This document shows positions 17,776 through 26,376 of a DNA stretch of 64,000 nucleotides, piece after piece. The position numbers and the translations under genes were made by a program. The first letter of the stretch is position 1. Each line of letters opens with the position of its first letter. The notes under the pieces were generated by a model. That model worked only from the letters and a program-made list of their open reading frames with translations. It ran no database searches and was not told where the DNA came from. Location: NCBI GenBank assembly GCA_963785035.1, contig CAWATG010000011.1, positions 62,001-126,000 of the forward strand, written 5' to 3'. The stretch comes from CAWATG01 sp963785035 (GTDB lineage Bacteria > Actinomycetota > Acidimicrobiia > IMCC26256 > CAWATG01).

Positions 17776-19278
17776 ATGAGAGTTCCTGTGGCGCTGTTTC
17801 GTGCGTGGCTCATCCGCTTTGGCATCGCTTTGGTCGTCGCAAGCGTCGTGACGACCGGCGGCGTCTTGGCGGTCAACCTTGGGATTGATGCCCAGTTCCG
17901 GCGCCTGACGCAAAAGGACTTGGCCGTCGCCGATGAGCCACCCGAAGCGGATGCCGGGAACTTCCTGCTCATCGGTTCCGACACGCGGAGCTTCGTCAAG
18001 GATTCAAAGGATGCGGAGAGCTTCGGCACCGAAGCGGACACCGGTCCTCAGCGCTCGGACACCATCATGCTGGCGCATGTCGATCCCCATTTGAAGCAGA
18101 TTTACCTTGTCTCGTTTCCCCGGGACTTGTGGGTCAACATTCCAGGTGTCGGCAAGGACAGGATCAACGCCGCGTACAACCACGGTCCCCAGAAGATCAT
18201 CGACACCATCACCACGAACTTCGGTGTTCCGATTCACCACTACCTCGAAGTGAACTTTTCCAGCTTTCGCGGCATCGTCGACGCCCTTGGGGGCGTCAAG
18301 ATCTATTTCCCCGCACCGGCGCGGGACAAGGAGACCGGGCTCAAAGCAGCGGGTTTTGGCGCGGGCTGTTACAACCTTGGTGGTGACAACGCCCTCGCGT
18401 ATGTTCGTTCGCGTTACTACCAGGAGTTCGTGAACAAGCGATGGAGAAGCGATCCAACCGCAGATATCGGCCGGATCGAGCGGCAGAAGGGCTTCATGCG
18501 AGCGCTCGCAGCGGAATCGGCCCGCCAGGCGGGCGGGAGTTTCCGTAAGGCGCGTCAGATCTCCGACGAAATTCTCAAGAGCGATCTGGTCGCCGACGAC
18601 GCCCTCTCCCGCGGTGACGTGTTGGGTTTGATCGGAGCGTTCCTGGATCTGAATCCATCGGATCCGCAGCAGTTGGTCACGGAGACATTTCCCTGGGACA
18701 ACGGTCCAAGGCAGAGCGGTAAGTCCGTGTTGTATCCGAAGACGTCGGAACTCGCACCTGTGCTTGCCCGCTTGCGGAACTTCGGGCCTCCGACCGTCGA
18801 CACCGCCAAGCCGACGTTGATGAATTCGGCTGTGCGTGTGCGCGTGCTCAACGGAACGACCAAGGTTGGCTTCGCCGCCAGCACCCTTGCGGCGCTGCAG
18901 CAGCAGGGCTTTGCTCCCGCCGGGACCGGCGACGCTCCGCGCCAGGAGGGTGGCGTTACCGAGGTTCGGTATCGACCCGGCGCCGAAGAAGAGGCCAAGC
19001 TCGTCAAGAGCTACCTCGGCGGAGCGGGTGTGCTGATGCCCGATACGTCGATCCACGCCGCAGATGTTGCCGTCGTCCTTCGATATGACTTCGTGCGAGT
19101 GAGCGCCGCGACAACAGCGCCACCGACCGCGCCGCCACCAACGACCACCACCCGGAAGTCTGCGACCACCACGACGACGGCCAAGCCCGCGCGCGGGAAC
19201 GCCGGCGGTGCAGTCGGCAACCTGCTGAGCGCTCGGGCGGGCGCCTGGGAGGGGAGGGCAGCGGTTCGCGTCTCGTAG
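17776..19278 (+). CDS. LytR-CpsA-Psr (LCP) family cell-wall glycopolymer ligase
   Basis: A 500-residue membrane-anchored protein with a cytoplasmic N-terminus, one transmembrane helix at about residues 13-33, and then an extracellular LCP domain (FLLIGSDTRS, QRSDTIMLAHVDP, VSFPRDLWVNIPG, DRINAAYNHG). A LytR C-terminal domain follows at about 350-440 (VRVLNGTTKVGFA), and then a Thr/Pro-rich tail. LCP enzymes move lipid-linked glycopolymers onto peptidoglycan, in line with the rhamnose and glycosyltransferase genes that follow. The tail after the TTTT stretch may be affected by a local frame slip. Confidence 0.9.
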   Translation: MRVPVALFRAWLIRFGIALVVASVVTTGGVLAVNLGIDAQFRRLTQKDLAVADEPPEADAGNFLLIGSDTRSFVKDSKDAESFGTEADTGPQRSDTIMLAHVDPHLKQIYLVSFPRDLWVNIPGVGKDRINAAYNHGPQKIIDTITTNFGVPIHHYLEVNFSSFRGIVDALGGVKIYFPAPARDKETGLKAAGFGAGCYNLGGDNALAYVRSRYYQEFVNKRWRSDPTADIGRIERQKGFMRALAAESARQAGGSFRKARQISDEILKSDLVADDALSRGDVLGLIGAFLDLNPSDPQQLVTETFPWDNGPRQSGKSVLYPKTSELAPVLARLRNFGPPTVDTAKPTLMNSAVRVRVLNGTTKVGFAASTLAALQQQGFAPAGTGDAPRQEGGVTEVRYRPGAEEEAKLVKSYLGGAGVLMPDTSIHAADVAVVLRYDFVRVSAATTAPPTAPPPTTTTRKSATTTTTAKPARGNAGGAVGNLLSARAGAWEGRAAVRVS

Positions 19279-19289
19279 GATCGATGCCT

Positions 19290-20315
19290 ATGCGCATTCT
19301 TGTCACCGGCGGCGCCGGTTTCATCGGGTCGAACTACGTGCGGAATCGGATCGAGCGACACCCCGACGATCACGTCGTTGCGTTCGATCTCCTGACCTAC
19401 GCGGGGAACCGGCCCAACCTGAATGATGTGGCTGATCGCATCGCCTTCGTCCAGGGCGACATCGGCGATACGGCCCTCGTCGAAGCGACCCTGCGCGAAC
19501 ACAAGATCGATGTCATCGTGAACTTTGCCGCCGAGTCGCACAACAGTCTCGCGGTGTTGGACCCTGCGTTGTTCTTTCGCACCAATGTGCTCGGGACACA
19601 GGGATTGTGCGAAGCGGCGAGACGTGTCGGTGTCGCTCGTTTCCATCACGTCTCGACATGCGAGGTGTACGGCGATCTCCCGCTCGATGACGATGCGGCG
19701 ATTTTCGACGAGAACTCGCCTTATCGTCCGCGTACGCCGTACAACGCGTCGAAGGCGGGTGGGGACCACGTCGTTCGCTGCTATCACGAGACGTGGAACC
19801 TTCCGATCACACTCACAAACTGTGCGAACAACTTCGGGGCATACCAATTTCCGGAGAAGGTCCTGCCACTTTTCACGACCTTGGCGCTCGACGATCAGCC
19901 GTTACCGATGTACGAGTCGAGCGACAATCGCCGCGAGTGGATCCATGCCGTCGATCACTGCGATGCCATTGATCTGATCCTCGAACGCGGACGAATTGGC
20001 GAGACCTACCACGTGGGTACGGGCGTCGAGCTCTCGGTCCGCCAGATCGCCGACCTCGTGCTCAGCGAACTCGGCAAGCCCGAGACGTTGGTCAAGATCG
20101 TTCCCGATCGGCCTGGTCACGACCGGCGGTACCTTCTCGATTGGTCCAAGATCAAGGCCGAACTCGGATGGGAACCCAGGATCTCGGTCGACGCCGGTAT
20201 CCGTGAGACGATCCGGTGGTACGCGGCCAACCGGCAATGGTGGGAACCGCTGCGTGATCGCGCTCCCGTGGTTGAGTCGAGTTGGGTTGACCCGTCTGCG
20301 GGTTCGGGTCACTGA
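19290..20315 (+). CDS. rmlB: dTDP-glucose 4,6-dehydratase-like SDR enzyme
   Basis: A 341-residue extended short-chain dehydrogenase with the NAD site VTGGAGFIGSN and the catalytic YNASK at residues 151-155. The motif that normally reads STDEVYG here reads STCEVYG, with Cys at residue 124 in place of the catalytic Asp, and the usual SHVDRSI segment reads SHNSLAV. The neighbouring rmlD and WbbL-like genes support a role in dTDP-rhamnose supply, but the altered active site leaves the substrate or reaction open. ATG 19284 is an alternative start; 19290 has better ribosome-site spacing (AGGA). Confidence 0.8.
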   Translation: MRILVTGGAGFIGSNYVRNRIERHPDDHVVAFDLLTYAGNRPNLNDVADRIAFVQGDIGDTALVEATLREHKIDVIVNFAAESHNSLAVLDPALFFRTNVLGTQGLCEAARRVGVARFHHVSTCEVYGDLPLDDDAAIFDENSPYRPRTPYNASKAGGDHVVRCYHETWNLPITLTNCANNFGAYQFPEKVLPLFTTLALDDQPLPMYESSDNRREWIHAVDHCDAIDLILERGRIGETYHVGTGVELSVRQIADLVLSELGKPETLVKIVPDRPGHDRRYLLDWSKIKAELGWEPRISVDAGIRETIRWYAANRQWWEPLRDRAPVVESSWVDPSAGSGH

Positions 20316-20330
20316 GGCGGTTGGAGAGCG

Positions 20331-21179
20331 ATGCGAATCCTCGTCACCGGCGCGTCCGGCCAGGTCGGTCGAGCATTGCTCACGCGGCTCGAAACGCTCA
20401 CGCACCATGACAGTCGCGGCGCGGATCACAAATCCCTCGATCTCGCGGACCGAGACCTGGTCGAGCAGTATGTCGGCTCATTTGCGCCGGAGGCCATCAT
20501 CAACTGCGCGGCATTGACAAATGTCGACGCATGCGAAACCGACCCCGACGCCGCTTACGGCGCCAACGCGATGGGTGTGCGCAATCTTGCAGTTGCGGCG
20601 CAACGCGTCGGCGCGCACGTCGTGCACGTGTCGACCGACTATGTCTTCGACGGGACCGCGAGTGTTCCCTATCACGAGTGGGATGCGGTCAACCCGATCT
20701 CGCATTACGGCAGGTCGAAACTCGGTGGTGAGGTCGAGTTGGCTGCACACTCGGCGTCATTCGCGATCGCACGCACATCCTGGGTGTTCGGCAACCGAGG
20801 TGCGGATTTCGTGTCGTGGGTCCTCGACGCAAATGGGCGCGGTCAGCTCAACGGACTCATCGACGACCAAACGGGCGGTCCCACCTATGCGCCGGATCTC
20901 GCTGCGTCACTGCTGACACTCGCAGTGGAACGCCGCCAGGGCCTCTTTCACGTTGCCAACAGCGGCTGGTGCAGTCGACACGGTTTCGGGGTTGCAGCGT
21001 TGGAATCGGTAGGCAGGGACAGTTCGGGAATTGCTCGGCTCGCCACGAGCGACCTGCCGCGTCCCGCTGCGCGCCCGTCGTACAGCGTCCTCGACAACGT
21101 TGGACTTCGCCTTGGCGGACTTCCGACGCTTCGGCATTGGACCGAGGCGCTTGACGAATACCTTCGAGCGGAGAAGTAG
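20331..21179 (+). CDS. rmlD: dTDP-4-dehydrorhamnose reductase
   Basis: A 282-residue extended SDR with the N-terminal NAD(P) motif VTGASGQVGRAL, the catalytic region VVHVSTDYVFDGTA and HYGRSKLGGE (YxxxK). It reduces dTDP-4-keto-L-rhamnose to dTDP-L-rhamnose in the cytosol. It sits 15 bases after the rmlB-like gene and 7 bases before a WbbL-type transferase, consistent with one transcription unit. RmlA and RmlC are not visible nearby, apart from the nucleotidyltransferase at 22907, which resembles GDP-mannose-type enzymes more. Confidence 0.9.
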   Translation: MRILVTGASGQVGRALLTRLETLTHHDSRGADHKSLDLADRDLVEQYVGSFAPEAIINCAALTNVDACETDPDAAYGANAMGVRNLAVAAQRVGAHVVHVSTDYVFDGTASVPYHEWDAVNPISHYGRSKLGGEVELAAHSASFAIARTSWVFGNRGADFVSWVLDANGRGQLNGLIDDQTGGPTYAPDLAASLLTLAVERRQGLFHVANSGWCSRHGFGVAALESVGRDSSGIARLATSDLPRPAARPSYSVLDNVGLRLGGLPTLRHWTEALDEYLRAEK

Positions 21180-21186
21180 GCCTTCG

Positions 21187-22080
21187 ATGCCAACCTGGGC
21201 TGCCGTGGTCATCAGCTACAACGCTGGTGACCATTTGCTGGCCTGCGTGGAGTCGCTCCGTGCGGATGTCTCCGATGGTCCTGCCGAGATCGTCGTGGTT
21301 GACAACGGGTCCACCGACGGGTCGCCCGAAGCGGTGGAGAGCGCAGTGTCGGCGGCTGTCGTGCTTCGTCCAGGATCCAATCTCGGCTATGCCCGCGCAG
21401 CCAACCTCGGAATCGCGGCAACCCGAGCGCCCATCGTTCTCGTGTGCAACCCCGACCTTGTGGTGGAAGGCGCCATGGCCGCTCACGTGCTGGGGCGCTT
21501 CGCTGCTGAGCCGATGCTCGGAGCAATCGGACCGCGCATCCACAATCCCGACGGGTCGATCTACCCCTCAGCCCGTCAAGTTCCGTCCACCGCCGACGCG
21601 GTCGGGCACGGCATCTTCGGGCGGATCTGGCGTTCGAATCCTTGGACACGTCGATATCGCCAGCTCGACATCGACTGGGACAGCCCTCGGTCCGTGGACT
21701 GGGTGTCGGGCGCTGCGATGTGGCTGCGTCGATCAGCGCTCGACGTGGTCGGTGGTTGGGACGAGGGCTACTTCATGTACGTCGAGGATGTCGATCTGTG
21801 CCGGCGCATGCGGGCTGCCGGTTGGCAGGTGGCCTACGAGCCCGCCGTTTCGGTCATGCACGTGCAAGGCGTCTGTACTGATCGCCGGCCATACCGCATG
21901 ATCGTGGAGCACCACCGCTCCCTCTTCCGGTTCGCGACCAAGCGATGGCATGGTTTCGGGAGGATCCTGTTGGTGCCGGCGGCCGGCTTTCTGGCGGTAC
22001 GTGCCACTGCGGCAGTCGGATCGCGAATGCTCCGCGGGTTCTTTACCCGCCGACACGAGCGGGGTACCGCGACGGGCTAG
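21187..22080 (+). CDS. WbbL-like family 2 glycosyltransferase (probable rhamnosyltransferase)
   Basis: A 297-residue inverting GT-A enzyme. It has VVISYNAGDHLLACV at the N-terminus, VVDNGSTDGSPEAV, a metal-binding-type CNPDLVVEG, and the acceptor motif YVEDVDLCRRMRAAGW. A short hydrophobic stretch near the C-terminus (ILLVPAAGFLAV) may be peripheral. WbbL in mycobacteria transfers rhamnose to the lipid-linked arabinogalactan linker, and the position after rmlD supports rhamnose as donor. ATG 21187 is taken as start; longer frames overlap rmlD. Confidence 0.85.
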   Translation: MPTWAAVVISYNAGDHLLACVESLRADVSDGPAEIVVVDNGSTDGSPEAVESAVSAAVVLRPGSNLGYARAANLGIAATRAPIVLVCNPDLVVEGAMAAHVLGRFAAEPMLGAIGPRIHNPDGSIYPSARQVPSTADAVGHGIFGRIWRSNPWTRRYRQLDIDWDSPRSVDWVSGAAMWLRRSALDVVGGWDEGYFMYVEDVDLCRRMRAAGWQVAYEPAVSVMHVQGVCTDRRPYRMIVEHHRSLFRFATKRWHGFGRILLVPAAGFLAVRATAAVGSRMLRGFFTRRHERGTATG

Positions 22081-22094
22081 CCTCTCCACCCGTC

Positions 22095-22910
22095 ATGGCC
22101 AAGTCGAAAAGCAAGTACCGGCGGCAAAATGTCCGGGCGAAAGCGCGTAAGCGCAGCAGGCGTCGTTCCGGTTCCTCCCTGTGGTACGCGGTGATCGCCG
22201 TGATCGTCGTTGTCGGCGTCGCGCTCATTGCGACGAGTCGTGGCGGTCGCGGATTCGATAGGTCCCATCGTCACGCTGCCCTCGGCATCAACCTGTGTGG
22301 AACCTGGCAGCCCGATGCGGCGCAGACCTCCGCGGGACCCGACGGGGCAATCCTTCGCTATGGCACCGATGTCTATGCCGGGCTTCACACCCACGGCGAC
22401 GGCATCATCCACTTCGAGCCCTCCACCGCCGATGACGCTGGCTCCAGCGCGACAGTCGGGAGGTTCTTCAAGTATCACAACTGGAGGGTCAGTCCGACGT
22501 TGATCGACTTCAACGGCACGGCGGTGCAAAAGGCCGGCCAGAAGTGCCCGAAGGGAACCGAGTTCGAGGGGCAAACCGCTGTGGTGCGTTGGGCTCTCGC
22601 TCGCAACGAGGGAACCAAGTTGAAGGAGCGCACCGATGACGTTTCCAAATTCGCTCCTGCTGACGATGACGTAATCGGGATCTTCTTCGTACCCAAGGAC
22701 GCGGACCTCTCGAAGATGGGCGCGCCTCCCTCATTGAAAAACCTGCCTAATGCTGCCGAGACCGAAGGTCCGATGCCGACGGGTCCTCCGAGCACGACAA
22801 CGGCGCCTGCGGGTTCTACGACAACGGCGCCTTTGGGCTCGACGACAACGGCGCCTCCGGGTTCTACGACAACCGAGCCCCCGGGCTCGACGACAACCTC
22901 CAGGCCGTGA
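22095..22910 (+). CDS. DUF3105 membrane-anchored protein
   Basis: A 271-residue protein with a strongly basic N-terminus (KSKSKYRRQNVRAKARKRSR), one transmembrane helix at about residues 27-45, and an extracellular DUF3105 domain with the conserved HTHGDGIIHFEPS segment. The C-terminal tail consists of Gly-Ser-Thr-Thr-Thr repeats. Function is unknown; the His-rich motif suggests a metal site. It overlaps the next start codon by 4 bases (GTGA), pointing to coupled translation with the sugar nucleotidyltransferase. Confidence 0.8.
   Translation: MAKSKSKYRRQNVRAKARKRSRRRSGSSLWYAVIAVIVVVGVALIATSRGGRGFDRSHRHAALGINLCGTWQPDAAQTSAGPDGAILRYGTDVYAGLHTHGDGIIHFEPSTADDAGSSATVGRFFKYHNWRVSPTLIDFNGTAVQKAGQKCPKGTEFEGQTAVVRWALARNEGTKLKERTDDVSKFAPADDDVIGIFFVPKDADLSKMGAPPSLKNLPNAAETEGPMPTGPPSTTTAPAGSTTTAPLGSTTTAPPGSTTTEPPGSTTTSRP
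22803..22898. repeat. Four 24-base tandem repeats encoding APxGSTTT
   Basis: Four in-frame 24-base units near the 3' end of the DUF3105 gene encode Ala-Pro-x-Gly-Ser-Thr-Thr-Thr with minor variation (the last begins Glu-Pro). A Thr/Pro-rich tail of this kind is typical of surface-exposed, possibly glycosylated linkers. Confidence 0.8.
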
Positions 22911-23995
22911 AAGCGATCGTTCTCGTCGGCGGGGAGGGGACGCGTTTGCGCCCTCTTACGTACACCACGCCCAAGCCGCTCCTGCCGATCGCGAACGTTG
23001 CGTTCCTCGAACGGCAGCTCGAGTGGCTGGCGCGCCACGGCGTTGACGAGGCCATCTTGTCGCTCGGCTACATGCCCGACGCATTCATGGAGCGTTTCCC
23101 GGATGGGCGATCCGGATCGATCGCGCTGCGTTATGTCGTCGAGAGTGAGCCTCTCGGAACAGCGGGCGCCATCCGGTTCGCCGCCGAGGGCATCGACGAG
23201 CGTGTGGTGGTTTGCAACGGCGACGTGCTGACGACGTTGGACATCACGGCGATGATCGAATTCCATGAGGCGGCAGACGCTGAGGCCACCATCGCGCTGA
23301 CGCGGGTTGACGATCCGTCACGGTTTGGCGTTGTGCCAACACGCGATGGAGGGGCGGTGGTCGCGTTCGTCGAGAAGCCACCGCCAGGCAAGGCCCCCAC
23401 GGACTGGATCAACGCGGGTACGTACATCCTGGAACAGTCTGTCGTCGAGCGCATCCCTCGTCGTCTCAACGTCTCGATCGAGCGCGAGACGTTCCCGCAC
23501 ATGCTCGAGGACGGCGGTCGCCTTTTCGCGGTTCGGTCGGACGCGTATTGGCTTGACATCGGCACACCTGCGGCGTTCCTTCGAGGCAATGCCGACGTGT
23601 TGTCCGGGAGAATTGGTGGCGCGATTGCACCCGGCGCCATCGAACGCTCGCCCGGCATCTGGACGCAGGGCGAGGTCGTCATCGATGCCGACGCGCAGCT
23701 GATAGCGCCAGTACTTCTTGGCGCGGGAAGTGTCATCGGCTCACGCGCACACATCGAAAACAGTGTGGTGGGGGCGGGCTGCAGGATCGGCGGGGGAGCG
23801 CGTGTCGTGCGTTCGGTGGTGTTGGATCGAGCGTGTTTGGGCATGCAGGTTCAGGTCGTGGACTCGGTTGTGGGCGCCGCCGCAGTGCTCGAAGACCGGG
23901 CTCTTGTGACCGACGTAACGGTTGTGGGCGAGCACATGGTTGTCAGCGCGGGCGCCAAGGTCGCCGGCGAGCGCCTGCACGCGTCGCCGGCGTGA
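22907..23995 (+). CDS. Sugar-1-phosphate nucleotidyltransferase (mannose-1-P guanylyltransferase type)
   Basis: A 362-residue enzyme with an N-terminal GT-A nucleotidyltransferase domain (IVLVGGEGTRLRPLTYTTPK, VCNGDVLT, FVEKPP, NAGTYILE) and a C-terminal left-handed beta-helix of hexapeptide repeats (IGSRAHIENSVVGAGCRIGG). It resembles mycobacterial ManB (Rv3264c), which makes GDP-mannose; the glucose-1-phosphate thymidylyltransferase reaction is an alternative given the rhamnose genes nearby. GTG start overlapping the previous stop. Confidence 0.85.
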   Translation: MKAIVLVGGEGTRLRPLTYTTPKPLLPIANVAFLERQLEWLARHGVDEAILSLGYMPDAFMERFPDGRSGSIALRYVVESEPLGTAGAIRFAAEGIDERVVVCNGDVLTTLDITAMIEFHEAADAEATIALTRVDDPSRFGVVPTRDGGAVVAFVEKPPPGKAPTDWINAGTYILEQSVVERIPRRLNVSIERETFPHMLEDGGRLFAVRSDAYWLDIGTPAAFLRGNADVLSGRIGGAIAPGAIERSPGIWTQGEVVIDADAQLIAPVLLGAGSVIGSRAHIENSVVGAGCRIGGGARVVRSVVLDRACLGMQVQVVDSVVGAAAVLEDRALVTDVTVVGEHMVVSAGAKVAGERLHASPA

Positions 23996-24043
23996 CGCTC
24001 GCCGCAGTTGGCGTCGACGGTTGTTGGCGGCGAGACTGTGGCG

Positions 24044-25006
24044 ATGAGAGTGCTGGTCACAGGGGGAGCAGGCTTCATTGGTTCCAATCTGGCCGACCGG
24101 CTCTTGGCCGAAGGCCATGAGGTCGACGTTGTCGACGACCTTTCCGTGGGGTCGTTGTCCAACCTTGCGGACGCCAGAGCACAACAGACGCGACGGTTCT
24201 CGTTTCATCGAATGGACATCCGCTCGCCGGCGATCACCGAGCTGATTGCGCACCGCAAACCCGAGGTCGTGTTCCACCTTGCAGCCCAAGCGGACGTACG
24301 AGTGTCGGTCGCTCGCCCGGCATTCGATGCCGAAGTGAACATCATCGGATCGCTCAATGTGTTCCAAGGTGCGCTTGCCGCCGGAACCCGGAAGGTTGTC
24401 TTCGCCAGCTCCGGCGGAACGATCTATGGCATACCTGAGGATCTGCCCGTCCGCGAGGGTCACCCGCAGCGGCCGCTTTCTCCCTACGGTGTTGCGAAGA
24501 AGGCCGTAGGCGACTACTTGCACTACTACCGGGAACTCCACGGGTTGGAGTACACGGCGTTGGCGTTCTCGAACGTCTATGGGCCGCGCCAGGATCCGCA
24601 CGGCGAGGCGGGTGTCGTGTCGATCTTTGTTGGGAAGCTGCTCGAGCGCGAACGGCCGACCATCTTCGGCGATGGCGAACAGACCAGAGACTTCGTCTAC
24701 GTCGACGACGTCGTCGACGCGTTGGTGCGCAGCATCGACAAGGGTGGCGGCCTCGTGATCAATATCGGTACCGGTGCCGAGACGAGCGTGCAGCAGCTCT
24801 TCGATACGATTGCGCGCGCATTCGGATTCAAGGAACCAGCGCGCTACGCGCCCGCACGCATTGGCGAGCTGGCGCGATCGGCGTTGGACCCGGGCCGCGC
24901 CGCGATCCATCTTGGATGGACGCCGTACACCTCTCTTGCCGAGGGTATTGATCGCACTATCGAGTACTTCGAGGAGTTCCCGCCACCGGCGAAGCGCGTC
25001 CAATGA
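24044..25006 (+). CDS. NAD-dependent epimerase (UDP-glucose 4-epimerase-like)
   Basis: A 320-residue extended SDR with LVTGGAGFIGSNLAD at the N-terminus, FHLAAQADVRVSV, FASSGGTIYG with the catalytic Ser/Thr, and SPYGVAKKAVGDYL with YxxxK. It probably interconverts UDP-glucose and UDP-galactose or a similar pair for envelope polysaccharide. ATG 24044 is used. It ends the polysaccharide block and faces the minus-strand F420 genes. Confidence 0.85.
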   Translation: MRVLVTGGAGFIGSNLADRLLAEGHEVDVVDDLSVGSLSNLADARAQQTRRFSFHRMDIRSPAITELIAHRKPEVVFHLAAQADVRVSVARPAFDAEVNIIGSLNVFQGALAAGTRKVVFASSGGTIYGIPEDLPVREGHPQRPLSPYGVAKKAVGDYLHYYRELHGLEYTALAFSNVYGPRQDPHGEAGVVSIFVGKLLERERPTIFGDGEQTRDFVYVDDVVDALVRSIDKGGGLVINIGTGAETSVQQLFDTIARAFGFKEPARYAPARIGELARSALDPGRAAIHLGWTPYTSLAEGIDRTIEYFEEFPPPAKRVQ

Positions 25007-25036
25007 GCGCCGCGCCATGCCAGCCGGCTTGGCGCT
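25006..25036. terminator. Possible hairpin between convergent genes
   Basis: GCGCCA (25012-25017) pairs with TGGCGC (25030-25035) in the 37-base gap between the epimerase and the reductase gene. The stem is short and no T-run follows, so this is a weak call. Confidence 0.25.
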
Positions 25037-25043
25037 GTCGTTC

Positions 25044-25661
25044 TCAGCGGTAGGTCATCAGGGTGTCGAGATCAACCGATGGGCGAACACGGCCTGTGTA
25101 ATCGGGATCGGGATGGCCGACCAGGACCAGGGCCTGTGGCGTCCAGTGCAGTGGAAGAGCAAGCGCGCTGCGTGCCGCGTCGGGGCAGAAGGCCGGCGCC
25201 GCGACCCAACATGATGCCAAGCCTCGGTCGGTTGCCGCGAGCATGAGGTTCTCAACCGCTGCGCCCAGCGAAAGCATTGCCAAAGCCGTCTCCGCGTTGC
25301 GTCGAACGTCGTCTGGGTAGCTGTCCAGGCCTTCGGACGTCAGGCATCCGAGTATCAGTGCCGGAGCACTGGTGATCCGTGTGTTCGAAGCTTCGATGAG
25401 TTCCGTGCAGCGCTTCGCGTCGACACCATCGCGTGTGAGGTCGATGCGCCAGGCCTCGCCCATTGCAGTGACGAGCGCTCGCTTGGCTGTTTCCTCCACG
25501 ATGACTGCGAAACGCCATGGCCTTGTGTGGTGTGGCGCGGGTGCAAGACATGCAGCAGTCACCAGGGATTCCAACTCGCGCCGTTCCAGCGGCGTGTCGC
25601 GAAAAGCTCGAATCGAACGCCGCGCCGAGATGAAGCTGGGAACAGTGATCGGCTCGGTCAT
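25044..25661 (-). CDS. FbiB-C-like nitroreductase-fold F420 biosynthesis reductase
   Basis: A 205-residue FMN-dependent nitroreductase-fold protein (SARRSIRAFRDTPLERREL, ACLAPAPHHTRPWRFAV, GLASCWVAAP). It matches the C-terminal half of mycobacterial FbiB, which reduces dehydro-F420-0. Here it is a separate gene whose start overlaps the stop of the CofE gene by 4 bases, so the two FbiB activities are made as separate, coupled polypeptides. Confidence 0.85.
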   Translation of the reverse strand: MTEPITVPSFISARRSIRAFRDTPLERRELESLVTAACLAPAPHHTRPWRFAVIVEETAKRALVTAMGEAWRIDLTRDGVDAKRCTELIEASNTRITSAPALILGCLTSEGLDSYPDDVRRNAETALAMLSLGAAVENLMLAATDRGLASCWVAAPAFCPDAARSALALPLHWTPQALVLVGHPDPDYTGRVRPSVDLDTLMTYR

Positions 25662-26368
25662 CGGAAAAGATCCTGTGCAGGGGAGCGGATCAGCTCGCGC
25701 ACCGACGACGCTCGCAGGTACGCGCTGTCCAGTCCTCGGACAATCGCGGCGGGAACACCGGCGGCCTTTCCCATCACAAGCTCCGCAGCGGCGGCGACTT
25801 CGTCGGCGACTGCGATTGCCGTGACCCTCAAGGTCTTGCCCAAGGCGTCGGGTTGGCCGGCGAGGTCGACGACCCCTGCGATTCCCGCGAGACCGATTGC
25901 GACATCTGTCAGGCCCTCACGCCATGCACGACCGAACGTGTCGGAGACGATCACAGCGACTTCGACACCGTGCTGTGCGCGTAGCGCGTCACGGATCCGG
26001 CGTGCCGAGCGATCTGCATCGACGGGCAAGAGAGCGGCCCAACCATCTGCAACGTTGGAGACGTCGATTCCGGCATTGGCACAGACGAACCCGTGGGGGG
26101 TTTCGGTGATCAGTAGCTCACCGCGTCGGCGCAGGACACGAACCGACTCGCGCTCGATCAACGCGCGCCGTGCGTCGGCGTCATCTGCGGCAAGCTCGAC
26201 CATGCGGTCCTCTGCCTTGGAGACGATCTTCTGCGTGACAACCAGACAATCACCGTCGGCGAGTGCGGTGCCCTGTGCAGACGCAGCGTCGGCGATGAGG
26301 TTCGCGAGCAGATCGCCTGGGCGTACCTCGCCGATCCCGTCGATTCCGATAATGGTCAGTGTCGCCAT
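25658..26368 (-). CDS. cofE: Coenzyme F420-0:L-glutamate ligase
   Basis: A 236-residue enzyme adding glutamates to F420-0 with GTP. Family motifs: GEVRPGDLLANLI, DCLVVTQKIVSKAEDR, GFVCANAGIDVSN and VIVSDTFGRAWREG. ATG 26368 is taken as start (MATLTIIGIDGIGEV). A longer frame to 26503 carries the frame-shifted tail of CofD and is not part of this protein. It lies 8 bases after the CofD stop. Confidence 0.9.
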   Translation of the reverse strand: MATLTIIGIDGIGEVRPGDLLANLIADAASAQGTALADGDCLVVTQKIVSKAEDRMVELAADDADARRALIERESVRVLRRRGELLITETPHGFVCANAGIDVSNVADGWAALLPVDADRSARRIRDALRAQHGVEVAVIVSDTFGRAWREGLTDVAIGLAGIAGVVDLAGQPDALGKTLRVTAIAVADEVAAAAELVMGKAAGVPAAIVRGLDSAYLRASSVRELIRSPAQDLFR

Positions 26369-26376
26369 TGCAGTCG

